From SIG588 sp964515215 (lineage in GTDB: Bacteria > Bacillota > Clostridia > Oscillospirales > Acutalibacteraceae), in the NCBI GenBank assembly GCA_964515215.1, contig CAZESL010000063.1, positions 1 through 13,049 of the forward strand: 13,049 bases of DNA, read 5' to 3'. The first letter of the stretch is position 1. The number at the start of each line of letters is the position of its first letter. Positions 1 through 5,513 of the stretch are shown in pieces. The position numbers and the translations under genes were made by a program. Under the pieces are notes generated by a model. It was not told the origin of the DNA. It saw only the letters and a program-made list of their open reading frames with translations, and did not search any database.

Positions 1-54
1 AGCATTCGCTTGACGTGCGAAGGGTCAGCGGTTCAAGTCCGTTAACGTCCACCA
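1..54 (+). tRNA. tRNA-Val(GAC), 3' part only
   Basis: The window opens inside a tRNA. Bases 5-9 and 17-21 form a perfect 5-bp anticodon stem around the loop TTGACGT, which puts anticodon GAC at 12-14 (valine, codons GUC/GUU). A five-base variable loop (22-26) follows. The T arm is 27-31/39-43 with loop TTCAAGT, then seven acceptor bases (44-50), discriminator A51 and an encoded CCA (52-54). The acceptor 5' strand, most of the D arm and the promoter lie upstream of the window. Confidence 0.93.
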
Positions 55-56
55 AC

Positions 57-86
57 AAAGAAGCAAGCCATTCGGCTTGCTTCTTT
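57..86 (+). terminator. tRNA-Val terminator hairpin
   Basis: A perfect 13-bp stem (57-69 with 74-86) with a 4-nt loop starts two bases after the tRNA CCA end. The 3' side is T-rich (TTCTTTGTGTTTGTGT) but is not a clean U-tract. It most likely ends the tRNA transcript. Confidence 0.75.
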
Positions 87-90
87 GTGT

Positions 91-264
91 TTGTGTCCAT
101 AAGGACACAACATCGTTCGGCCGCATTGGCGGTCGACATCGTTTCGTGCGTGGCACGAACATCGTTTACGGACACAAAACGATGTTACACCTGCGGTGTA
201 AATGATGTTGCCTTGCGGCAAACAGTGTGATGCTTGCGCATCAATGATGTTGCGCTTCGCGCAA
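91..264. repeat. Array of seven short hairpins with a conserved ACATCGTT / AATGATGTT spacer
   Basis: Seven hairpins with stems of 5-8 bp and loops of 3-4 nt follow one another at 91-110, 117-136, 143-159, 185-201, 208-221, 228-243 and 250-264. The stems differ in sequence. Most are joined by nearly the same 9-nt spacer: AACATCGTT after hairpins 1-3, then its reverse complement form (AACGATGTT, AATGATGTT) around hairpins 4-7. The switch is near 160-186, where the two spacer orientations can pair (159-167 with 177-185). GGACACAA occurs at 103-110 and again at 170-177. This is not a CRISPR: the repeated part is the short spacer and the variable parts are palindromes. Function is unknown. The array runs directly into the promoter of the decayed gene at 297. 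Confidence 0.8.
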
Positions 265-278
265 ATGTATGCTATACT
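250..278 (+). promoter_or_regulatory. Sigma-A-like promoter inside the last hairpin of the array
   Basis: TTGCGC (250-255), a 17-nt spacer and TATACT (273-278) match the -35/-10 layout. The -35 hexamer is also the left arm of hairpin 7 (250-255/259-264). An AGGTGA ribosome binding site (285-290) and a GTG codon (297) follow, so this promoter probably served the relic gene at 297. Confidence 0.6.
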
Positions 279-296
279 CCAGTTGAGGTGATCACT

Positions 297-497
297 GTGA
301 AAGAGGATAAACTTTCTGCATTGTCTATGCAACTTTCTGTAGAAGTCCTTTCTTTTAAATAAAACTTGTTCTACCATTCGAATTTTGCTTATTGCCTCAA
401 TCAAAACCGCAAAGGCAAATGCAAAATAAGAAATCGGGGGACTGTTGCGTTCGTGAGAAGAAAGTCCGGAGCGTCCACAGGGGCGCATACAAATGAG
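297..497 (+). pseudogene. Decayed four-helix-bundle protein gene (23S rRNA intervening-sequence protein type), tentative
   Basis: After the AGGTGA site, GTG at 297 opens a reading frame that begins VKEDKLSALSMQLSVEVLS and stops at TAA 360-362 after 21 codons. In the same frame, 453-497 reads RRKSGASTGAHTNE. From memory of the family, this resembles the RSGTSIGANIHE segment of bacterial four-helix-bundle proteins, whose N-termini also read like the first 19 residues here. Between the two blocks lie about 37 codons instead of the usual 18 or so, including the stop, with no family resemblance. Everything after the second block (the rest of a roughly 120-residue protein) is missing, and a terminator begins at 517. 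I infer a pseudogene damaged by an internal insertion or replacement and a 3' deletion. No database comparison was possible. Confidence 0.5.
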
Positions 498-516
498 TTT
501 TTCAGGAATGCTGTAA

Positions 517-549
517 AAAAGCGGTTGACCGTTACTGTCAACCGCTTTT
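517..549. terminator. Bidirectional intrinsic terminator at the end of the proS-mtnN-XRE operon
   Basis: A perfect 13-bp stem (517-529 with 537-549) with a 7-nt loop is flanked by A and T runs. On the minus strand it ends in TTTTTT, the better U-tract. It therefore most likely terminates the minus-strand operon whose last gene stops at 589, and it may also stop transcripts from the left. The repeat described at 554-584 suggests that this was originally the terminator directly behind mtnN. Confidence 0.85.
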
Positions 550-553
550 ATTC

Positions 554-584
554 GTTTCTTCACATCTCTCGCAACATCGTCAGC
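554..584 (-). repeat. Second copy of the mtnN 3' end (31-bp direct repeat, left copy)
   Basis: This stretch matches 829-859 at 28 of 31 positions. On the minus strand it reads LTMLREM followed by TGA, the exact C-terminus of mtnN, plus the first bases after the stop. The three differences (566/841, 569/844, 574/849) change GAA to GAG, CGG to CGA and CTG to TTG and are all synonymous. The XRE gene lies between the two copies. Confidence 0.85.
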
Positions 585-588
585 CAAA

Positions 589-828
589 TCATTCCAATCC
601 AAAAAAGAACTCGTCATAAGAGCAGGAATAGATGTTGAGTAACGCAACAATGACACTGGCACGGATATTTAACTCGCCGGCTTCATATTTTGCGTAAGTC
701 GTACGACCGATATCGCATCCGCGCCGTTGCAATTCAGCGCACAGTTTTTCCTGCGACAGACCGAAATCGTCACGTAATCTGCGCAAATTCATTCCCATGT
801 TCAGGTCTCGACGTATTTTCTGTTCCAT
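589..828 (-). CDS. Small XRE/Cro-CI family helix-turn-helix regulator
   Basis: This 79-residue protein is little more than one DNA-binding domain. Residues 14-70 read as the five-helix Cro/CI fold: LRRLRDDFGLSQEKL (helices 1-2), then TTYAKYEAGE (recognition helix and the conserved YE.GE turn), then a final helix around ALLNIYSCSYDEFF. It would be a cytoplasmic transcription regulator; its target is unknown. The ATG is only 6 nt after the mtnN stop and has no good ribosome binding site, so translation is probably coupled to mtnN. M11 or M13 are alternative starts. The gene ends 4 nt before a second copy of the mtnN 3' end and looks less GC-rich than its neighbours. Both points suggest it was added to the operon. 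Confidence 0.85.
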   Translation of the reverse strand: MEQKIRRDLNMGMNLRRLRDDFGLSQEKLCAELQRRGCDIGRTTYAKYEAGELNIRASVIVALLNIYSCSYDEFFFGLE

Positions 829-859
829 GTTTCTTCACATTTCCCGCAGCATCGTCAGC
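829..859 (-). repeat. mtnN 3' end, right copy of the 31-bp direct repeat
   Basis: This is the genuine end of mtnN (stop TGA at 835-837) and its first downstream bases. It is repeated at 554-584, an offset of 275 bp. Together the two copies bracket the XRE gene. Confidence 0.85.
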
Positions 860-1557
860 AGAATTGCCGAGGACAGCGCGGCGGCTTCCTGCTCAAAATC
901 TTCGAAACTGGCGGCGGCACTGCCGTCCGCCAGATCGGAGATGGCGCGAATGATGGCGCAGGGCACACCGTTCAGCACGGCTACTTGCGCCACGGCGGCA
1001 CCTTCCATTTCGGCGGCGGCCGCGTTGAAGCGTTCGATCAACGTCTGCTTTAACATGCCGTCGCTGACGAACACGTCACCCGATGCGACCACCCCGCCGA
1101 GGCAGCGGAACGTTAAATTGCGCTCAGCCTTCACCGTTTCGGCGGCGTGGATAAAGCGCTCTTCCAGCGCGGGATCGGTCTGCCAAAAACTCGGCAGGCG
1201 ATCGTCGCCGCCCATAGCGGGCATATAGCCGCTCACGTGCCCGAACGCCGTGAGATCGAAATCGTGCTGTATCGCGGCGTCAGCCACCACAAGGTCGCCC
1301 ACGGCGAGTTGTGCATTCAAACCGCCCGCAATACCCGTGTTGACGATGGCTTCTACGGCGTAGCGGTCGATCAAGATCTGCGCACACAACGCGGCGCACA
1401 CCTTGCCGATGCCGCTTTTTACCACCACGACTTCCTGATCGCCGATGGCACCGTGCACAAAGGTGCAACCCGCTATCGTGTCGCGTCCGCGTTCTTCCAT
1501 CGAAGCGATCAGCGCAGCTACCTCGGAATCCATAGCGCCGATAATACCGAATTTCAT
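835..1557 (-). CDS. mtnN: 5'-methylthioadenosine/S-adenosylhomocysteine nucleosidase
   Basis: A cytoplasmic hydrolase that cleaves adenine from methylthioadenosine and S-adenosylhomocysteine, by-products of SAM use, and so feeds methionine and purine salvage. The 240 residues fit the family in length. Visible motifs are GAMDSE (residues 7-12, with the general-acid-type Glu12), SGIGKV (48-53), NTGIAGG (73-79), EMEGAA (183-188, ribose-binding Glu) and RAISD (204-208, catalytic Asp208). The ATG is preceded by GGAGG and AAGGA sequences that overlap the stop of the upstream gene. It lies in the minus-strand operon 15 nt behind the Cys-rich gene. Its last codons recur beyond the XRE gene. Confidence 0.96.
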   Translation of the reverse strand: MKFGIIGAMDSEVAALIASMEERGRDTIAGCTFVHGAIGDQEVVVVKSGIGKVCAALCAQILIDRYAVEAIVNTGIAGGLNAQLAVGDLVVADAAIQHDFDLTAFGHVSGYMPAMGGDDRLPSFWQTDPALEERFIHAAETVKAERNLTFRCLGGVVASGDVFVSDGMLKQTLIERFNAAAAEMEGAAVAQVAVLNGVPCAIIRAISDLADGSAAASFEDFEQEAAALSSAILLTMLREM

Positions 1558-1572
1558 AGTCCAATTCCTTTC

Positions 1573-2076
1573 TTACCTCCGACAGATCGGTGAGCGTTTC
1601 TCATCCAATCGTAAAAAACGGTTGATCTCTTTGATCTCCGCGGTTTGCTCTTTCAAAAAGGCAAGTCCGGCGGGATCGGCAGCGATCCGCCGTCCGACTG
1701 CCCGTACCGCTCGCACGAAGCGGCGGTCGAGCCGCACGTTGTCTTGCAGTTGCACCAACGGACACACGCGATAAGCGCGCGGGTCGTATACCGCACGGAT
1801 GCGTCCGCCGTCGGTGACGATGGGGAAAAGGGGAAATAACCGACAGGAGAGCGGCCGCTTTTCACGGTCGCACGTGCCGTCGCACACATATAATTCCCGC
1901 TCGTTTTGCCGTGTTACGCGGTCGGCGCAACTAAGATGTACCGCTTCGTCGGGGAATAACAGCATCCCTTCGGTATCGCTCCCCTTACAACAAGCGGCAG
2001 AGCACACCTCACCGCAATCGGCGGTGAGCGGTGTGAGGTCCCCCAAAAGGGCGTATATCTCGTTATAGTTTACCAT
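1573..2076 (-). CDS. Cys-rich metal-binding protein, YkgJ-like
   Basis: The 167-residue protein has ten cysteines, most of them in clusters: C21, C25, C29, C30, C50, C65, C69, C78 and C105, with C165 near the end. The patterns CGEVCSAACC and CDGTCDREKRPLSCRLFP resemble the CxxxCxxCC and RPxxCRxFP signatures of YkgJ-like proteins (putative zinc- or iron-chelating domain). No signal peptide or membrane segment is visible, so it is probably cytoplasmic. The biochemical role of this family is not settled. The start ATG overlaps the stop of the cyclophilin gene by 7 nt, which points to translational coupling, and mtnN follows after 15 nt. The family assignment is from motif spacing only. Confidence 0.75.
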   Translation of the reverse strand: MVNYNEIYALLGDLTPLTADCGEVCSAACCKGSDTEGMLLFPDEAVHLSCADRVTRQNERELYVCDGTCDREKRPLSCRLFPLFPIVTDGGRIRAVYDPRAYRVCPLVQLQDNVRLDRRFVRAVRAVGRRIAADPAGLAFLKEQTAEIKEINRFLRLDEKRSPICRR

Positions 2077-2663
2077 TCTTTCACGTCGATCGACAGAATG
2101 GTAACGGGAGTGAGCGGCTTGTCGCGACGGTCGGTCTCTACTGCCGCAATGGCATCTACCACGTCCATGCCCTCAAATACTTGGCCGAACACCGTGTGGC
2201 GAAAATCTAAATGCGGCGTGCCGCCGACTTTCACGTAATTGTCGGTCACCTCGGTGGGAAATCCCTGCTCGGCAAGTTCACGCATCTGAGAAACCAGCCC
2301 TTCGGGCACGTTGTCGCACTGCACGATGAAAAACTGACTGCCGTTGGTGCGCGGGCCTGCGTTCGCCATCGAGAGAGCGCCGCGATAGTTACGCAGTTCC
2401 GGATCGAACTCGTCTTCAAACGGTACGCCCCAAATGCTCTCGCCGCCGCAACCCGTACCGTCGGGGTCGCCGCCTTGGATCATAAAATCTTTAATAACGC
2501 GGTGGAAGGTAATGCCGTCGTAATATCCGTTTTTCGCGTGAGTAGTGAAATTCTCCACCGTCTTGGGCGCTTTTTCGGGAAACAGACGGATGGAAATATC
2601 ACCCATCGAGGTGTGCATCACGGCAACCGTATCGCCGCTTTGCGGTAAACCCAACTGATTCAT
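2070..2663 (-). CDS. Cyclophilin-type peptidyl-prolyl cis-trans isomerase
   Basis: Catalyses cis-trans isomerisation of X-Pro bonds in protein folding. Core cyclophilin motifs are present: FHRVIKDFMIQGGDPDGTG (residues 53-71, with catalytic Arg55, Phe60 and Gln63), GSQFFI (108-113) and FRHTVFG (154-160). About 35 residues between FFIVQ and the HTVFG motif exceed the compact form; I recall similar insertions in other clostridial cyclophilins. No signal peptide is seen, so it is likely cytoplasmic. I chose the ATG at 2661-2663 because GGAGG (2673-2677) is 9 nt upstream. The in-frame GTG at 2670-2672 directly abuts that site and cannot use it. The gene lies 15 nt behind proS. Confidence 0.94.
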   Translation of the reverse strand: MNQLGLPQSGDTVAVMHTSMGDISIRLFPEKAPKTVENFTTHAKNGYYDGITFHRVIKDFMIQGGDPDGTGCGGESIWGVPFEDEFDPELRNYRGALSMANAGPRTNGSQFFIVQCDNVPEGLVSQMRELAEQGFPTEVTDNYVKVGGTPHLDFRHTVFGQVFEGMDVVDAIAAVETDRRDKPLTPVTILSIDVKEW

Positions 2664-2678
2664 GTAAAACACCCTCCT

Positions 2679-4133
2679 TTAGTATGCCTTGCCCCACAGC
2701 ACCATATGCTTCGCGGGTTTGCCGCAACACACACAGCGGTCGGACAGATCGTCTTGTTCAAACGGAATACAGCGCGAGCCGACACCGGTGACTTCTTTCA
2801 CCTTGTCTTCGCACGCCTCGTCACCGCACCACATAGCCTTTACGAAACCGTCGCCGTTTTCCTGAAGTTTCGCCGTGATCTCCTCCATCGTAGTGCAGGA
2901 GAAGGTGCGGCGCTCACGGTTTTCGAGTGCTTTCGCATAGAGGGCATCGTGCACGTCTTTCAGCATCTGCGGCACGACGGTCTCAAGGTCTTCCAACTTC
3001 ACAACGACCTTTTCGCGGTTGTCACGGCGCACGAGCACACACTGACCCGCTTCGATATCCTTCGGGCCGATCTCCAAGCGCAGCGGCACGCCCNNNNNNN
3101 NNNCCTTCATCTCGTATTCCGCAAACTTCCAACCCGCCGAGTTGTCCGAATCGTCCATCTTCACGCGGGCAACGGTTGCCAAACGGTCGCGCAGTTCGGC
3201 CGCCTTTTCGAGCACACCCGGCTTGTGCTGAGCAATGGGCAGAATGACGAGCTGGGTCGGCGCCACGGCAGGGGGGAGTACCAGACCGTTGTCGTCGCCG
3301 TGCGTCATGATGATCGCACCGATCAGGCGGGTAGTCACACCCCACGAGGTCTGATGCGGGTTCTGTTGGGTGTTGTTCTTATCGGTGAAGTGAATGTCGA
3401 ACGCCTTGGCGAAACCGTCACCGAAATAGTGAGAGGTACCCGCCTGCAACGCCTTGCCGTCGTGCATCAGCGCTTCGATGGCATACGTGGACACGGCACC
3501 CGCAAACTTGTCGCTTTCGGTCTTCTTGCCCTTGACCACCGGCATCGCGAGATAATTCTCGCAGAAGTCGGCATACACGTTCAACATCTGTTCGGTCTCT
3601 GCCACCGCTTCTTCCGCTGTTGCGTGAATGGTGTGGCCTTCCTGCCACAAGAACTCGCGCGAGCGCAGGAACGGGCGGGTGGTCTTTTCCCAACGCACCA
3701 CACTTACCCACTGGTTATACAGTTTCGGCAGGTCGCGCCACGAGTGGATGATGTTGGCATAGTGTTCGCAGAACAAGGTCTCCGACGTGGGACGCACGCA
3801 CAAGCGCTCTTCGAGCGGGTCGCTGCCGCCGTGGGTCACCCATGCCACTTCAGGGGCAAAGCCCTCCACGTGATCCTTTTCCTTTTGCAACAAACTTTCG
3901 GGAATGAACATCGGCATACACACGTTTTCGTGACCCGTCGCCTTGAACATACCGTCCAGAATGCGCTGCATATTTTCCCAAATAGCATAACCGTAAGGAC
4001 GAATGACCATACAACCCTTAACGCTGGTGTATTCGATCAATTCCGCCTTCTTTACCACGTCGGTATACCACTGGGCGAAATCTTCCTCCATCGAGGTAAT
4101 GGCTTCCACCATCTTTTTGTTATCTGCTGCCAT
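2679..4133 (-). CDS. proS: Prolyl-tRNA synthetase, type 3 (archaeal/eukaryotic-like)
   Basis: Charges tRNA-Pro with proline. Class II motifs are visible: motif 1 around VKGCMVIRPYGYAIWENM (residues 38-55), motif 2 from RPTSE (114-118) through RSREFLWQEGH (157-167), and motif 3 GVTTRLIG...MTHGDDNGLVLPP (265-288). The anticodon-binding domain follows, then a C-terminal Cys domain (CGDEAC, CVCCGKPAKH) ending in the typical aromatic Tyr. There is no bacterial-type editing insertion, as expected for this class. I chose the ATG at 4131-4133, which has an AAGGAAGGA site 8 nt upstream. The longer frame begins at TTG (4170-4172), upstream of or at the likely transcript start. Ten Ns (3094-3103) interrupt the gene at the KGVP motif; see findings. 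It is the first gene of the operon. Confidence 0.96.
   Translation of the reverse strand: MAADNKKMVEAITSMEEDFAQWYTDVVKKAELIEYTSVKGCMVIRPYGYAIWENMQRILDGMFKATGHENVCMPMFIPESLLQKEKDHVEGFAPEVAWVTHGGSDPLEERLCVRPTSETLFCEHYANIIHSWRDLPKLYNQWVSVVRWEKTTRPFLRSREFLWQEGHTIHATAEEAVAETEQMLNVYADFCENYLAMPVVKGKKTESDKFAGAVSTYAIEALMHDGKALQAGTSHYFGDGFAKAFDIHFTDKNNTQQNPHQTSWGVTTRLIGAIIMTHGDDNGLVLPPAVAPTQLVILPIAQHKPGVLEKAAELRDRLATVARVKMDDSDNSAGWKFAEYEMKXXXXGVPLRLEIGPKDIEAGQCVLVRRDNREKVVVKLEDLETVVPQMLKDVHDALYAKALENRERRTFSCTTMEEITAKLQENGDGFVKAMWCGDEACEDKVKEVTGVGSRCIPFEQDDLSDRCVCCGKPAKHMVLWGKAY
3094..3103. other. 10-base assembly gap (N) inside proS
   Basis: Ten Ns lie inside proS. Minus-strand flanks are ...GAGATGAAGG before and GGGCGTGCCG... 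after. The family has an uninterrupted E-x-K-G-V-P segment here, so the two flanks probably overlap by two G residues and no sequence is missing. Confidence 0.95.
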
Positions 4134-4177
4134 AGTTTTGATCCTTCCTTTTTGAAAGAAAAATATATACAATGTTT

Positions 4178-4206
4178 ATTATACTAAATTATCCTTGCTT
4201 TTGCAA
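4178..4206 (-). promoter_or_regulatory. Promoter of the proS operon
   Basis: On the minus strand, TTGCAA (4201-4206), exactly 17 nt, then a perfect TATAAT (4178-4183). The predicted transcript start is near 4171, giving a leader of about 38 nt before the proS ATG. No T-box-like leader fits in that space. Confidence 0.85.
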
Positions 4207-4234
4207 CTGTGAATTTCACAAAAATTGAAAGATA

Positions 4235-4263
4235 TTGACATAAAAAGGCATGTATGCTACCAT
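4235..4263 (+). promoter_or_regulatory. Promoter of the membrane protein gene at 4282
   Basis: A perfect TTGACA (4235-4240), 17 nt, then TACCAT (4258-4263). It is divergent from the proS promoter, with about 30 nt between the two -35 boxes. It lies downstream of the longest possible start (4225) of the following frame, which supports the shorter start at 4282. Confidence 0.75.
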
Positions 4264-4281
4264 AAAAACGGGGGTGAGGGA

Positions 4282-5481
4282 ATGCTTCGACGCATTTGGC
4301 GGTATACCGAACGGTTTTTATCCGTGTGGGTATGCCACGTGATCGTGGCGCAGGTGCTGTATTGGCGGCCGAGCCGTACCCCGCTCGGGGACAGTATGTT
4401 TGCCGACACGCTGTTTGCGGATACCGTGATGGCGGTGGTCTGCCTTGTCGCATTGGCGGTACTTACCTATCAATTCAACCAGATATCCACGCTGTACGAC
4501 GATGAGATGCGCGCCCGCCTGTACGCCGACGGCGTGCGGCAGCACACCCGCCGTGAACGGCTGCGATTTCTGTTTACACAGCGGCGGTTGTGGTTGGAAA
4601 GTGTCGTACTTATGGCGGTGTATCTCTTTTTACCGCTTGAACATACGTGGTCGGTGCTCGGCGATTTTGTGCTCGGCGGAAACGTGACGTTACTTCGAAA
4701 GCTGTATTTGCTTTTACCGCTTGTTGTGTTGTGCCTTCTGCTCGGCACGGCGGCACGGCTGCGCGCAATGGAGCAGTGGTATTGGCACGAACGCGGTGAG
4801 CAAAAACTGTACGATACCAAGAAACGGCGTAAAAACCCTTCGGCACGCGCGTTTGACGGTGCGGTGGTTGCGGCCGTCTTTTCCACCCTTGTAGCAGCGG
4901 GTGCGGCGGGTGTCGTGATTCCCGCACTGGCGGGATATCTGCCCGCGTTGCTTGTGCTGTTTACGTCACGGGCGGCACTGTGGGTGCTTGCCGTATTCGC
5001 TTTGTGGTACGCAGTGCGTGTGTTGCGCCGCGTGGGACGTCGCCGCCGATTTTTAAAGCGCTTACGTGCGCTGTGCGCCGAAAAAGGTTACGTGATCGAA
5101 GAGACGGTGCGCCCCTACCGTTCACTGTTCACGCTGTACGACGGCGAAAACCTACGTATCCGTGCCGCAGAACGACTCTATTCAATAAAGTTTTTAGCCT
5201 GCAAAAGCCGTCGCAAACCGTTGGTCTTGCACGAGGACGGCGTGTGCGAGTTCTTAACTGTCGTACGGTTCGCCAAAGCCGAGGTCACTCGCCTCAGCCG
5301 AGCGTTTGACTGTGCGTGGGAGTCGACGGGATACAAGATATGGTTGCTCGATCCCGTGTCATATAAAGTAATGAATGTCCGTGCCGAGGAACTGGATAAC
5401 GGCAGTGTGATAGGCGAGTACAAAATATTCACGTGCACCGCCTTTTTGAACGCGCTCGAGCGCGAATGTGTGGAACGATAA
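4282..5481 (+). CDS. Multi-pass membrane protein of unknown function
   Basis: I do not recognise this 399-residue protein. About six hydrophobic segments are visible (roughly residues 12-27, 45-66, 104-118, 138-157, 192-216 and 219-246). Highly basic linkers (QHTRRERLRF, KKRRKNPSARA, RRVGRRRRFLKR) suggest positively charged cytoplasmic loops. The last 150 residues are soluble-looking, with alternating beta-type segments (SLFTLYDGENLRIRAAERLYSIKF...) and no known catalytic signature. The start is the ATG after GGGGTGAGG, because the promoter -10 box lies between the longer start and this one. It is transcribed alone, divergent from proS, and ends 4 nt before a hairpin terminator. That the product is membrane-bound is secure; any function would be a guess. 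Confidence 0.85.
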   Translation: MLRRIWRYTERFLSVWVCHVIVAQVLYWRPSRTPLGDSMFADTLFADTVMAVVCLVALAVLTYQFNQISTLYDDEMRARLYADGVRQHTRRERLRFLFTQRRLWLESVVLMAVYLFLPLEHTWSVLGDFVLGGNVTLLRKLYLLLPLVVLCLLLGTAARLRAMEQWYWHERGEQKLYDTKKRRKNPSARAFDGAVVAAVFSTLVAAGAAGVVIPALAGYLPALLVLFTSRAALWVLAVFALWYAVRVLRRVGRRRRFLKRLRALCAEKGYVIEETVRPYRSLFTLYDGENLRIRAAERLYSIKFLACKSRRKPLVLHEDGVCEFLTVVRFAKAEVTRLSRAFDCAWESTGYKIWLLDPVSYKVMNVRAEELDNGSVIGEYKIFTCTAFLNALERECVER

Positions 5482-5484
5482 ACG

Positions 5485-5513
5485 AAAGCCATCCCTTAAA
5501 AAGGGACGGCTTT
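5485..5513. terminator. Shared terminator of two convergent genes
   Basis: A 13-position stem (5485-5497 with 5501-5513, one A-C mismatch) with an AAA loop and flanking A/T runs. It ends the plus-strand membrane protein gene (stop at 5481). On the minus strand the ATPase stop codon (5496-5498) lies inside the hairpin itself. Confidence 0.8.

Noticed and set aside
91..264. CRISPR array
   Set aside because: Constant units are only about 9 nt and the variable units are short palindromes, not spacers of about 30 nt. No cas genes are present.
453..480. RNase P RNA-like string (GAGAAGAAAGTCCGGAG)
   Set aside because: It resembles a short conserved RNase P segment, but the required partner regions are not present nearby, and the frame fits the four-helix-bundle relic better.
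42..662. Open frame of 206 codons on the minus strand
   Set aside because: It runs across the hairpin array, the relic gene and the terminator, contains no family motif, and overlaps structures explained better otherwise.
4134..4171. T-box leader before proS
   Set aside because: The promoter leaves only about 38 nt of leader, too short for a T-box.
2706..4187. Long plus-strand open frame opposite proS (493 codons)
   Set aside because: It is the antisense shadow of a GC-rich, well-recognised gene; its His/Arg-rich product has no motif and it has no ribosome binding site.
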